Source: Pedobacter caeni
GTDB taxonomy: Bacteria; Bacteroidota; Bacteroidia; Sphingobacteriales; Sphingobacteriaceae
DNA length: 64,000 bases
Direction: 5' to 3'
NCBI RefSeq assembly: GCF_900129215.1
Contig: NZ_FQUQ01000001.1
Location: forward strand, 930,001 to 994,000
How positions within the stretch are numbered: the stretch's first letter is position 1; every line of letters starts with the position of its first letter. Positions 37,372-45,963 of the stretch are shown here, piece by piece. The translations under genes and the position numbers were made by a program. The notes beneath the pieces were generated by a model. That model worked only from the letters and a program-made list of their open reading frames with translations. It had not been told where the DNA came from and searched no databases.

Positions 37372-37406
37372 CCGGGAGAAGCGATGTCACAGGGAACACC
37401 TCCCGG
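37372..37406 (+). other. Stable hairpin in the leader of the 37474 gene
   Basis: ccgggag (37372-37378) pairs perfectly with ctcccgg (37400-37406). It is followed by aaggcttgcgag and lies about 70 bp upstream of the start codon, while a TAATTTTG box (37338-37345, TAnnTTTG type) lies just before. It could be a structured 5' leader; no riboswitch class is recognised. Confidence 0.35.
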
Positions 37407-37473
37407 AAGGCTTGCGAGATGAAAACTATCATTAAACAATTTGGTAAAGGCTTTCTAAATATTGGCGTCGAAA

Positions 37474-38253
37474 ATGAAAATACTATTTGTCTTATTAACT
37501 CTGTTGTTATTGTTTAATGGTAATTCTGTATCTGCAAAAAGAGGTATTAGTTTTAAACCTGCGGAGAAAACCAGCTCTATTAGTCACAAAAGTGACACGT
37601 TAGTTGGGGTACACGACATACCAAAGGAGTTAACATCTCCAAATTATGCAGAAAGAGAATACTTTCTTATTAACCAAAATGACACTTCAAGTTTTTCTTG
37701 CTTCCTCTATGAAGATGTGATTAGCAAGCATCTTTCCCTACAATTCGAATATTCGCCATATAGTAAAACGCCTACCTCATATTCACCAGCCGATACCAAT
37801 GTAGTTTCTGAACAAAAAAACATACAAAAGGCTTATAAAGAAACGTCTTACGAAGAGCAGCTTCAAGAACTGAGGTTTATCTTGAAATTCATTTCGAAAG
37901 ACTACGATATAAGCAGGATAAAGAAGATTAAAATGTCGATACGGTCATTTAAGGAACTCTCACTGGGTATCACCAGAAAATATATTGATCAGTTTGGTAA
38001 AAAATTCAATTATAAAAGTAACGAAAGGATCAAAAAGTTGATTGAAGAATCAGAGTTTACTGCAGACATAACCAAAATTTTAGCCCCCTATTCCATCATT
38101 ATCGATGAAGTGTCTGTTCTTGAATTTGTTTATTATTCGCCGCAAAACGATATGGTTGAAGGAAGTGTAGAAAGGCGGTTACCTGCAAAAAAACAAAAAC
38201 GGATTATAGATGGTATGCTCCTCCTCAACTTAAGGGCCAAGGCAATAAATTAA
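37474..38253 (+). CDS. Hypothetical exported protein
   Basis: 259 residues from ATG 37474, giving a clear signal peptide (MKILFVLLTLLLLFNGNSVS, cleavage near SAK). A TTG four codons upstream is not needed. The mature part is mixed, with the regularly spaced charged helix YEEQLQELRFILKFISKDYD near 125-145. No known motif. It is transcribed alone between the esterase and the immunity-like cluster. Confidence 0.65.
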   Translation: MKILFVLLTLLLLFNGNSVSAKRGISFKPAEKTSSISHKSDTLVGVHDIPKELTSPNYAEREYFLINQNDTSSFSCFLYEDVISKHLSLQFEYSPYSKTPTSYSPADTNVVSEQKNIQKAYKETSYEEQLQELRFILKFISKDYDISRIKKIKMSIRSFKELSLGITRKYIDQFGKKFNYKSNERIKKLIEESEFTADITKILAPYSIIIDEVSVLEFVYYSPQNDMVEGSVERRLPAKKQKRIIDGMLLLNLRAKAIN

Positions 38254-38403
38254 GATTTGAGGTCTTCTTATGTGATTGTTTAAAAATTTCAGAATTAAAA
38301 TCTAAATTGCCTGCGAAGATAATCAGGAACCAATATCTCTAAGTCAGGGGTAGCATGATCAATACCGCATAAAACCTACCATTAGTACAATAAAAAGATA
38401 GGA

Positions 38404-39231
38404 ATGATAACAAGAAACTTTGAAAATTGGACCATCGAACTCGAAGCAGTCTGGAATTTAAAAACAGGAGAAGATTGTGAAAAATTTGCAGACTTAATGT
38501 ATTCATTAGATGGCAACGAAGGGCCCAGTTATTTAAACAAACTAATTGAGAGCGTAAAACTAAAAGAAGACTTCGGAGTATATGAAAGTCTGTATAATGC
38601 AATTTGGGCATTTCCCCCAACATTAGTAGCACAAACCCTTGCAAAAAGACTGCCCGAATTCCAAAAAAGGATGGGTAAATACGACCAGGTATTTAGGTTT
38701 TATATTCCTGTTTCTAATAACGATGAACTGTTAAATGCTTTTCTTGAAGAGGCAAAACAATGGACAGCAGCCGAAAGAAGAACTTCAATCTCTGCTTTAA
38801 AAAACTGGAGTATTGAAGACGAAGAATGGGAAAAAGTATTAGAGAAATTAGGAAAGCCAGCTGCCAAAATTAATGAAGAACCAATTCCTGAACATTGGGA
38901 TGAACGTTGGAAAATCAGACTCGAAGAAGCACGAAAAAAAGAAGGGGAATATTCTATCAGCAGCTTATTTTGGAAGAAAGGTAAAAAAGAATGGCTTGAA
39001 GATCTGGATTTTCTGCTTGAAGTTTTAGCCTTAAATCAAGGTAAAAACTGGAGACAAGTGGATACCATGACAAACGCACTTTGGTTTTTCGCCCACAAAA
39101 TAGCTTATCCAACATTTGTTGAAAAACTAAGGCTGTTGCCCAATGAAAAACAGGTGAAAATTCTTGACAACATAAAACGAGTGAACAAACGTAAATTCAA
39201 ACAGCTAAACGAAGAGATAAACGGCGGGTAA
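38404..39231 (+). CDS. Hypothetical soluble protein, immunity-like cluster
   Basis: 275 residues, no signal peptide, helical, rich in Trp, Lys and Glu. Its repeated helix pairs suggest an alpha-solenoid: YESLYNAIWAFPPTLVAQTL near 60-80 and WRQVDTMTNALWFFAHKIAY near 218-238 share the pattern of an 'W/F-F-A' helix after a polar one. I know no family. Position next to SUKH and GAD-like genes, cytoplasmic nature and size make a polymorphic-toxin immunity role possible. It is 17 bp from the next gene. Confidence 0.65.
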   Translation: MITRNFENWTIELEAVWNLKTGEDCEKFADLMYSLDGNEGPSYLNKLIESVKLKEDFGVYESLYNAIWAFPPTLVAQTLAKRLPEFQKRMGKYDQVFRFYIPVSNNDELLNAFLEEAKQWTAAERRTSISALKNWSIEDEEWEKVLEKLGKPAAKINEEPIPEHWDERWKIRLEEARKKEGEYSISSLFWKKGKKEWLEDLDFLLEVLALNQGKNWRQVDTMTNALWFFAHKIAYPTFVEKLRLLPNEKQVKILDNIKRVNKRKFKQLNEEINGG

Positions 39232-39248
39232 CATAGAATGCTGTTATT

Positions 39249-39965
39249 TTGATCACCACTATGGGACAACGAATAAGCTTCTTCAAAAACAACTTTAACA
39301 AAGGACTTAAAGACCTGATCTTCGAGAACTTTTCTGCTTTTAGACAATGGCATTTAGATAGTGCCAAATCGTCAATGGAAGATCTTAATGAACCATATGG
39401 AAATGAAATTCTGGAAAACTATCTGCATCAGGAAAACAACCTAAAAAAAGACTTCCATAAGTTAGACAAACGACTGATCGACGAATTAACGGCTAAATTT
39501 GTAGCCGACTACTGCGACACGACTGACGGCGAAGGAAAGATTTTAGAATTTTTAGAACCGAGTGTTAATAAATGGAGATATGAAGCAAGTACCGAAATGG
39601 TCATGCAAACAGGCGACAAAGATTTTGTGCAATTTTGGAATTTTCTAATCAGAGGTCGTTCTTTAAAAGACAACGCTGACTTTGACAGTTACAGCAATGA
39701 CTTTAAAATTGGATTTTTAACTTTTGACGAGCACCAGCTTTTAAAAGCAAAAATCGAACTATATTTTGGTAATCCTGAACAATTAAAACATAATTTTTGG
39801 ACAGAGGAAGAGAAATTAAAGGAACAAAATGCGATTAAGGATTCCAAAAATGGAACTTACTCATTATCCGGACACAACCCAAAAAGTTCAGGACTTGAAA
39901 ATGTTTTACAGGTTCTAAATCAAATGACGCATGAAAAAAATGAATTGATTACGTCGATAGAATAA
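39249..39965 (+). CDS. Hypothetical soluble protein, immunity-like cluster
   Basis: 238 residues (or 234 from the second ATG at 39261, MGQRISFFKNNFN, which looks the better start). No signal peptide; acidic and helical. The middle has ISVNKWRYE-like text and a WNFLIRGRSLKDNADFDSYS stretch near 140-160. Family unknown. It sits 17 bp after the preceding hypothetical gene and 36 bp before the SUKH gene, so all may be one transcript. An immunity-type role is inferred from context only. Confidence 0.6.
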   Translation: MITTMGQRISFFKNNFNKGLKDLIFENFSAFRQWHLDSAKSSMEDLNEPYGNEILENYLHQENNLKKDFHKLDKRLIDELTAKFVADYCDTTDGEGKILEFLEPSVNKWRYEASTEMVMQTGDKDFVQFWNFLIRGRSLKDNADFDSYSNDFKIGFLTFDEHQLLKAKIELYFGNPEQLKHNFWTEEEKLKEQNAIKDSKNGTYSLSGHNPKSSGLENVLQVLNQMTHEKNELITSIE

Positions 39966-40001
39966 AACAACTGACACCGCTTATTAAAAAAGAACATAGA
40001 A

Positions 40002-40604
40002 ATGAACATCGCTGAAAAATACATACCAGGACTAAAAACGGCTTATTTTGACAACAATGCGGGCGAAGTTTGGGGACATTTTGAGAAAATCAAATACGGT
40101 GCGACCAAAGAAGATATTCAAAAGCTTAAAGATGTATATCCGGATGTTCCTGATGCATTGATTGGTCTGCTTGAATACGTGGATGGAACCTACTGGAGAG
40201 CGTATGCTGGTGAAGAAATCGCTTTTTATTTTCTTGGTTCAGATCTTGATGAATATCCATATTATTTGCTGTCGTCGAAAGAAATTTTAGAAAATCAAAA
40301 TCAAGCCTTCGAATACTATTCGGATCATATTGAAAGAGAATACGATGAAGTTGAAATAGACGAAAAAATCACCAATAAGGCCGACACACTGAAATGGCTC
40401 CATTTTTCTGATTGTATGAACAACGGCGGAACTTCGCAATTATTTATAGATTTTAGCCCATCAGAAAAAGGAAAAAAAGGTCAGGTGGTAAGGTACTTAC
40501 ACGACCCGGATGAATTTATTGTAATCGCAGATACCTTTGACGATTATTTAGAAAAGTTAATCGATAAAGGATTTGACTTTATTAATGAAGATAGATTAGA
40601 TTAG
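40002..40604 (+). CDS. SMI1/KNR4 (SUKH) family protein
   Basis: 200 residues. Characteristic SUKH text: GATKEDIQKLKDVYPDVPDALIGLLEYVDGTYW around residues 25-57 (helix plus the P-x-x-L/Y-DG signature), followed by a beta-sheet half ending DTFDDYLEKLIDKGFDFI. SUKH proteins are the commonest immunity proteins to bacterial polymorphic toxins, and bind toxin nuclease or deaminase domains in the cytoplasm. No adjacent toxin gene is visible, so the partner is unknown. It is followed 20 bp later by a GAD-like/DUF1851 gene. Confidence 0.8.
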   Translation: MNIAEKYIPGLKTAYFDNNAGEVWGHFEKIKYGATKEDIQKLKDVYPDVPDALIGLLEYVDGTYWRAYAGEEIAFYFLGSDLDEYPYYLLSSKEILENQNQAFEYYSDHIEREYDEVEIDEKITNKADTLKWLHFSDCMNNGGTSQLFIDFSPSEKGKKGQVVRYLHDPDEFIVIADTFDDYLEKLIDKGFDFINEDRLD

Positions 40605-40624
40605 AATACAAATGATTAATTACT

Positions 40625-41167
40625 ATGAATAAGTCTGTCGATTTTCATTTTGCGCACAAACCGGAAAGCGATCTAATTGCAAAATACCAATCGCTGCTTC
40701 CGGAAAATCTGATAAATCTATGGCAAGAGAATGGATTTGGCGCTACCGCTGAGGGGTACCTTAAAATTGTTAACCCCGATGATTTTGGAGATTTACTGAA
40801 GGAAGTTTATAGTCCTGTTTATAAAAACCCTATTGTAATGTTTGCGACGGGAATGGCTGATTTAATAATTTGGGAGAACAATTACACTGTTCTTCTCAAT
40901 TGCAGACACGGTCTTTCCAAAGTACTTGAATCGGGGTTGAAATATTTTCTGGAAGATATCTATGACAAAGAGTACGTTGATGAAGAACTAAAAGGAGGAA
41001 ATTATTTTAAAGCGAAAAAGCAACTTGGCGAAATTGGCTACGATGAATGCTATGGTTATGTACCATTACTGGGTTTAGGTGGTGCTGAAAAAGTCGAACA
41101 TCTTCAAAAGGTGAAAATCAAAGAACACCTCTCCTTAATTGCCCAGACACTTGGTAAGATTGAATAA
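40625..41167 (+). CDS. GAD-like / DUF1851 (T6SS immunity-type) protein
   Basis: 180 residues. The N-terminal half resembles the GAD-like domain (LIAKYQSLLPENLINLWQEN, then GFGATAEGYLKIVNPDDFGD). The C-terminal half matches DUF1851 (Tdi1-type): YVPLLGLGGAEKVEHLQKVK near 145-165. Such proteins are immunity factors for nuclease or other toxins of contact-dependent or T6SS systems. It closes the four-gene immunity-like run and ends just before a duplicated gene fragment. Confidence 0.75.
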   Translation: MNKSVDFHFAHKPESDLIAKYQSLLPENLINLWQENGFGATAEGYLKIVNPDDFGDLLKEVYSPVYKNPIVMFATGMADLIIWENNYTVLLNCRHGLSKVLESGLKYFLEDIYDKEYVDEELKGGNYFKAKKQLGEIGYDECYGYVPLLGLGGAEKVEHLQKVKIKEHLSLIAQTLGKIE

Positions 41168-41173
41168 AATCAG

Positions 41174-41230
41174 TGCTCCCCTACTAAATCAAGCCATCGA
41201 AAAATTTCTAAAGGTGGGTCAAACGCTATG
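41174..41230 (+). pseudogene. 3' fragment of an EF-Tu domain III-like gene
   Basis: The sequence from 41181, ctactaaatcaagccatcga then aaaatttctaaaggtgggtcaaa, matches 45752-45786, which encodes LLNQAIEKYLKVGQK near the end of the EF-Tu-like gene. In this copy the reading gives LLNQAIEKFLKVGQT and then diverges. No 5' part is present. It is a truncated duplicate. Confidence 0.6.
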
Positions 41231-41265
41231 TATACCGCCAACCTGGGAAGGTGTACACCGCAAAA

Positions 41266-42264
41266 CTACCCACATTTTTCAATTTTTTCACGCAACCTTT
41301 TCAGTACCTCGCTCATTTCAGATTTTGACAACTTTTCATCTTTAGATGTATTTTGTAATGCTTCCTGGTAAAGTAGTTTTGCTTCTGAAACACGATTTAA
41401 ATGGAATAATGCATCTCCTTTTATTTCAATATGTCCCCAAAACTCAGGAAAGAACTTTAGATTATCTTCTTGTTCTTCTAAAATATTGGTCCACTCCCAT
41501 TGATCATAAATAAAGCTGAGCCCTAGTCCAAAACCTACTGTTGGAGTAGCATTATGGCTAAAGCCTTTCAATTCATTAAAACCAAAAACAATGTTCTTTT
41601 GATTTTCTAATATATTTTGCGCTTTAAGTACGCCGTTTCTTAAAGAAATTTCATCCCATCTTTTGTCACCAATGGCTAAGTAGAAATTACCACGAATAAG
41701 ATTTGCCTTTTCAAGTAATAAGTCGATCACATCATTTTTATTAGGCCAGTATGCCGGACTAATTGCTATACAAGAATTATATAGATCATTATCCTTCAGA
41801 AACGCATACGTTGCAAAATACCCACCAAAGGAATGGCCAGCTATCGTTATTTGATTTGCATTGTTATACTTGTCCTTAAGTAAAGGAATCAGTTCTTCCT
41901 TAAGAAACTTTAAAAGTTTATCCTTCTCTAAAAGTTCCGTATTCCTGTTTTTATGAATTATTCCAATCAAATAGCTCTGTGGTATTTCTTTGTTAGCGAT
42001 TAAATTGTTGGCTGATTGCAAGAATAACCCATTGATATTTTGGTCATTTGCATCCATATATACAATATAGTTGCTTTGTTTGTCATCTATCTTTGCATTA
42101 GAGGGTTTTGTTATAATTACTTTCCTTTCAGCATTGAATACTTTAGAATGGATAGCTATTGTATCTGAGAGACTCAACTGCGAATAAATTTGGGAAAAAC
42201 AAAAATTACAAACGAAGAGTTGAATGAATAGAAAAACATTCCTTTTTGAAACAATTTTTACCAT
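41266..42264 (-). CDS. Secreted Fes/IroE-type esterase (short paralogue)
   Basis: 332 residues from ATG 42264, which gives a signal peptide (VFLFIQLFVCNFCFSQ); a longer frame to 42366 is rejected. The alpha/beta-hydrolase has nucleophile S145 in ITIAGHSFGGYF, a strand YIVYMDANDQN and a C-terminal helical stub (EIKGDALFHLNRVSEAKLLY) like the end of the 36007 paralogue. The gene lies exactly between two sequence blocks that are contiguous near 45750-45875, as if inserted there. Substrate unknown; Fes-like or carbohydrate-acyl esterase. Confidence 0.8.
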   Translation of the reverse strand: MVKIVSKRNVFLFIQLFVCNFCFSQIYSQLSLSDTIAIHSKVFNAERKVIITKPSNAKIDDKQSNYIVYMDANDQNINGLFLQSANNLIANKEIPQSYLIGIIHKNRNTELLEKDKLLKFLKEELIPLLKDKYNNANQITIAGHSFGGYFATYAFLKDNDLYNSCIAISPAYWPNKNDVIDLLLEKANLIRGNFYLAIGDKRWDEISLRNGVLKAQNILENQKNIVFGFNELKGFSHNATPTVGFGLGLSFIYDQWEWTNILEEQEDNLKFFPEFWGHIEIKGDALFHLNRVSEAKLLYQEALQNTSKDEKLSKSEMSEVLKRLREKIEKCG

Positions 42265-42367
42265 ATCAGTTTTAAATAATTTTTTAGTATTTCTAAGTAA
42301 GTCCCCAAAAGTGTAACGTAATGCATAACAATTTTTTCTATGTGTCAAAGCTGAGCAGAATAACAAA

Positions 42368-42400
42368 ATAAATTACCTTTTATTGAATTCGTGGTTTATT
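42368..42400. repeat. Copy of the 3'-flank of the EF-Tu-like gene
   Basis: aaattaccttttattgaatt then cgtggtttattt here corresponds, with one gap and a few changes, to 45844-45876 downstream of the EF-Tu-like gene. Together with the fragment at 41181 it marks a second, interrupted copy of that region. Confidence 0.55.
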
Positions 42401-42899
42401 TCCTAAGCTGAGTATCATACTCAAACTGCCGCTTCAAATTGCCTTTTAAAGTTTGAATATTCCCTTGCCTATATTTTGGCTCCTCTTCCCCATCAAAGCA
42501 ATTTATTATTGCATAAATGGCAGCTTTTTCAAAAGGATTAAAACGATGCGAGGTGAAGTCAAAAGTTGCATCATTAACCTCGAAAGTTAACTCAATGCTC
42601 TCTCCTCTTAATGCAGAGATATACTTTGTAAAGAATATTAAAGCATTTTCAACTTCAGACTTATAACTTTCATGGTATTTGATTATTTCAGTATCAGGTG
42701 CATTCCAGATAACCTTACTATATTCATATTTTTCACTTACTGCCTTGTATATCTTTAGTTCTAAATAAGCGCAACTGTGGTGTGTACTAAAAAATCCTTT
42801 TCCAGTTTTAGCCCCCAAATCCCAATTTAGTATCGGTTGATTAACTTTATTTAATAAACTAGCGGTAAATACGCCAACGTTCAAATTATTTTCTTTCAT
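42396..42899 (-). CDS. Hypothetical soluble protein
   Basis: 167 residues, no signal peptide, mixed alpha/beta. The central STHHSCAYLELKIYKAVSEK region and the FEKAAIYAIINCFDGEEEPK end are the most distinctive text, but I know no family for them. It is a small cytoplasmic accessory gene, consistent with the immunity-like neighbourhood. It starts 120 bp after the TonB-domain gene (42900-43015). Confidence 0.6.
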   Translation of the reverse strand: MKENNLNVGVFTASLLNKVNQPILNWDLGAKTGKGFFSTHHSCAYLELKIYKAVSEKYEYSKVIWNAPDTEIIKYHESYKSEVENALIFFTKYISALRGESIELTFEVNDATFDFTSHRFNPFEKAAIYAIINCFDGEEEPKYRQGNIQTLKGNLKRQFEYDTQLRK

Positions 42900-43015
42900 T
42901 TAAAACATCATTTTTGGATACTAACAGCCTTCTTTAAAAGACTATTTGTGCTTAACATCTTAGTAAACAGTTTAAGCTGGTTAATATCAGAACGGAAGTT
43001 AACGACAACATTCAG

Positions 43016-43780
43016 CTATTGAAGCATAAATTTAATATCTATCACATAACTTGTCCTCACTGGCTTACCAGCCACACTTCCTGGAATCCATTTTTGGCTT
43101 AATTTAAGAAGTCTTATTGCTTCTTCATCAGTACCACCCCCAACTTTTCTTACCGTTTTGATGTTAGTGATACTACCGTCAGCTTCGACCACAAACTCAA
43201 GATAAACCTTGCCCTGAACGTTCGCTTCAGCTGCTACTGCAGGATAGACCATATTGGCTTTGATAAATTCAATAAATCTATCCGGGCCTCCAGGAAATTG
43301 CGGTTGGGGATTTGTACTAAACGCTGGATAAATTTTATTCTTTTCAGGTACTGTTGCTGATTCTGCGACTTCACCTGGACCAGGAATGACAATGTCAGGA
43401 AATGGACTTCCAGTCATCTCCTCATATTCTTCTTCAAACATTTTAAGTGAGGAAGTTAAATAAATCAGCTTCTGATTTGCGCCTTTACCGAAAGATTCAT
43501 AACCCGTACCCTTCAAACTGTTATATATCCGGATTCTACCTATTTTTTCGGGATCAAGGTCTTTTAATTTTGAATAAATATGCATTTGACCATCCTCAGT
43601 GACTAACGGTTCAGCATCACCTTTTTTTAACTTCAGTATGTTTCCTGAATTTTTTAAGATTGAGTCTATTGCACTCTTTGATGTATAAGTTTTTTGCGGA
43701 CGTGACTTCTGCCCCATGGCTGATTGATAAAATGGTAAAACAAAAGCTAATACAACAACTATAAGTTTAAAATTATTCAT
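43016..43780 (-). CDS. TonB C-terminal-domain protein (energy transducer TonB-like)
   Basis: 254 residues. The N-terminal signal peptide MNNFKLIVVVLAFVLPFYQS (cleavage near GQK) replaces a classic membrane anchor. A long linker follows, then a TonB C-terminal domain (about 165-254): FPGGPDRFIEFIKANMVYPA, QGKVYLEFVVEADGSITNIK and the last strand SYVIDIKFMLQ. In Bacteroidota such soluble or lipid-free TonB-domain proteins are common and need not energise receptors. It is alone on its transcript. Confidence 0.85.
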   Translation of the reverse strand: MNNFKLIVVVLAFVLPFYQSAMGQKSRPQKTYTSKSAIDSILKNSGNILKLKKGDAEPLVTEDGQMHIYSKLKDLDPEKIGRIRIYNSLKGTGYESFGKGANQKLIYLTSSLKMFEEEYEEMTGSPFPDIVIPGPGEVAESATVPEKNKIYPAFSTNPQPQFPGGPDRFIEFIKANMVYPAVAAEANVQGKVYLEFVVEADGSITNIKTVRKVGGGTDEEAIRLLKLSQKWIPGSVAGKPVRTSYVIDIKFMLQ

Positions 43781-43952
43781 AAATACCTTCTAAAGAAACA
43801 TAAAGGTGTAATTATTTTCTATAAATTTTACAATGCTGACTATGATTTATTTTTTATATTGAAACCTTAAAGGTTTTCATATCTTGTTTTAAACCTTAGG
43901 TAAATGTTCACTTTAATCAGTTCTCAAAAGGCTTTAGCACATCTATAATAGC

Positions 43953-44495
43953 ATGACAAATAATCCAATAGACACTATATCTGCAAATGAGGCAAAAAAA
44001 AACATCAGCAGTGGAATCCCCTTGAGAAATGTATTTATCACCGGAACCTTAAATATTGAGAACGGAAGCGAATGGGACAAAGAGATGATCATCGAAAATT
44101 GCATCATTGAAAATCTCGTTTGTATCAGCATACAGTTTAATAAACAGGTGACAATTAAAAATACCCATATAAAAGCGGCTTCATTTGATTTTTGCTATTT
44201 CATTGGAGGCTTGATTATTGACAGTTGCCAATTTGACGAATATTTGGATTTCAATGCTGGCGGGCACAATTCTAAAGGAAATTTCATAATAATTAATGGC
44301 AATCACTTTCGTGGCTTTGTCAATTTCTTTGATTGCTGGTTTAACGGAGAAATATCTGTGAACAACAATCTATTTGAAAGTGGCACAAATATACTGAGTA
44401 AAACGCTGTGGGTTTCCTTCGATGTTCCCATTGTAGCCCAAAATAATATTGGAGATCTAAGTATAGAAAGTGAATGCAAGTCTGAAAATATCTGA
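43953..44495 (+). CDS. Hypothetical protein with right-handed beta-helix-like repeats
   Basis: 180 residues without a signal peptide. Successive strands spaced by about 20 residues (IIENCIIENLVCISIQF, VTIKNTHIKAASFDFCYF, LIIDSCQFDEYLDFNAGG, FIIINGNHFRGFVNFFDC) resemble the pentapeptide-repeat or beta-helix fold, with N-x-x-F/C ladders. Pentapeptide-like proteins include DNA-mimic and immunity-type proteins. No stronger assignment is possible. Stop at 44495, convergent with the DUF2007-like gene. Confidence 0.6.
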   Translation: MTNNPIDTISANEAKKNISSGIPLRNVFITGTLNIENGSEWDKEMIIENCIIENLVCISIQFNKQVTIKNTHIKAASFDFCYFIGGLIIDSCQFDEYLDFNAGGHNSKGNFIIINGNHFRGFVNFFDCWFNGEISVNNNLFESGTNILSKTLWVSFDVPIVAQNNIGDLSIESECKSENI

Positions 44496-44532
44496 ATTAA
44501 AATTTATACCCTCAATCAAATCACCCAAATAC

Positions 44533-45192
44533 TTAAAGTTGCTCACTAATCCTCAAAATCAAACAGAGTACAAGTACCAATATTCCAATAATAAGCATTG
44601 TCATCCCTTTCTTTCTGTCTGCTTCAGCATAACAATACCTCTTCTTACCATTAGGTAACGTTTTAGTATTGGTCGAAATGAACCACCCCATTATTATTCC
44701 AAATACACCACCTAGTAGTGCAAATAAAAAACCAGCATACAACCAACCCGGATTTATCTTTTCATATTCATTCAACTCCTGAAGTCTCTTCTCTTCCATA
44801 CCAGCCAGTTCAGCATCCTTCAGCACCCTGCCCCGCTCCTTTAAAATCCTTTGAGCCAATAGAAAATCGTAATCACTCCACTCATCTCTCTTTGAAATCA
44901 GCTGGATAAGCTCCTCATCACTGAAACCGAACAGGTAATGATCCGGTTCAACTTCATCTAATTGTTCTGAAGCCTCTTCAATCAGCACTTCATTCGCTCT
45001 TTGAAAATCCTCGGATTTCAGTTTTATCCTGTATTCGTGATTTACCTGGTTATTCGCAAATGATATATCAAACGGAAGAGAGGTATTTTCAATACGACAA
45101 TCAACTTGATGCTTAGCCAATGTCGTTGCCATTTCCTGAGCTAACCCGTAGTCGTTAAACGTCCGGAATGTTCTGTATGTGTCGGTATTCAT
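44533..45192 (-). CDS. DUF2007-like N-terminal domain with two membrane helices
   Basis: 219 residues. The first 75 residues (YRTFRTFNDYGLAQEMATTL, HEYRIKLKSEDFQRANEVLI) match the 'putative signal transducing protein' DUF2007 ferredoxin-like fold. A helical linker follows, then two membrane segments (about 148-170, WLYAGFLFALLGGVFGIIMG, and 195-215). Proteins of this architecture are widespread but uncharacterised. Cytoplasmic domain, C-terminal membrane anchor. Confidence 0.7.
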   Translation of the reverse strand: MNTDTYRTFRTFNDYGLAQEMATTLAKHQVDCRIENTSLPFDISFANNQVNHEYRIKLKSEDFQRANEVLIEEASEQLDEVEPDHYLFGFSDEELIQLISKRDEWSDYDFLLAQRILKERGRVLKDAELAGMEEKRLQELNEYEKINPGWLYAGFLFALLGGVFGIIMGWFISTNTKTLPNGKKRYCYAEADRKKGMTMLIIGILVLVLCLILRISEQL

Positions 45193-45362
45193 CTTTTAAA
45201 TTAGTTCTAAGATATTAAAAAGGAGCCATTTTCTTATGATGTATTGAATGCAACCTTAAAACTATATAAAAAGAGCCAAAACGAGTTAACAAACATAAAT
45301 TTAAATAAATGAAGAAATAAACGGTCGGTATATTTCTATAATTTAGTCCTAAAATAATAACT

Positions 45363-45839
45363 ATGGCCATTTTTATAAAAAAGACAGCACATAACGAATT
45401 GTACTTATATATGAACGGAAGCCTTATTTATAAGCGCTGGCTCGACACTGGAGCATCCAAAGTATTCGATGTAATGGCTTATGATAAGTATACCTTAACA
45501 AGTATTTACGATTTGGCAAAGGAGAATTCCCCCTCAGACCTCATCATTGTAAGTGCAGAGATTCGGCTTAAAACTACAGAAGATGGCGGAAGAAAAACAG
45601 GGTTTATCAGTGGATACAGACCAAATCATGTATTTGAATACGATAAAGATGGCAGTTTCCTTCAAACCTTTATTGGTGATATTATATTTAAAGATCAATC
45701 GACAATAGAGCCCGGTGAAACAAAGATGGTGACTGTCAGGTTCCTGCTAAATCAAGCCATCGAAAAATATCTTAAGGTGGGGCAAAAATGGTGGATACAC
45801 GAAGGACCCACACTTATTGGCGAAGGCGAAATAAGCTAG
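45363..45839 (+). CDS. Stand-alone EF-Tu domain III-like protein
   Basis: 158 residues. Residues 60-158 align by eye with EF-Tu domain III: VSAEIRLKTTEDGGRKTGFI with SGYRPNHVFEY (EF-Tu EGGRHTPFFxGYRPQFYF), then EPGETKMVTVRFLLNQAIEK (EF-Tu MPGDNIKMVVTLIHPIAM) and EGPTLIGEGEI (REGGRTVGAGVV). There is no GTPase domain and the first 55 residues are unrelated. EF-Tu is the docking partner of several contact-dependent toxins, so a decoy or immunity role is conceivable, but that is speculation. A fragment of its 3' end is duplicated near 41.2 kb. Confidence 0.7.
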   Translation: MAIFIKKTAHNELYLYMNGSLIYKRWLDTGASKVFDVMAYDKYTLTSIYDLAKENSPSDLIIVSAEIRLKTTEDGGRKTGFISGYRPNHVFEYDKDGSFLQTFIGDIIFKDQSTIEPGETKMVTVRFLLNQAIEKYLKVGQKWWIHEGPTLIGEGEIS

Positions 45840-45843
45840 TACA

Positions 45844-45876
45844 TAAATTACCTTTGTTGAATTCGTGGATTATTTT
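45844..45876. repeat. Flank matching 42368-42400
   Basis: aaattacctttgttgaattc then gtggattattt, directly after the EF-Tu-like gene, is the partner of the copy at 42368-42400. Confidence 0.5.
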
Positions 45877-45963
45877 ATTTTTTTGCCATTAGCATTAAAG
45901 ACACGATTAATTAATTATTTTTTCATCTTTGCGGTTAATTTATCAAAACCCAAGCTCTCTAAT

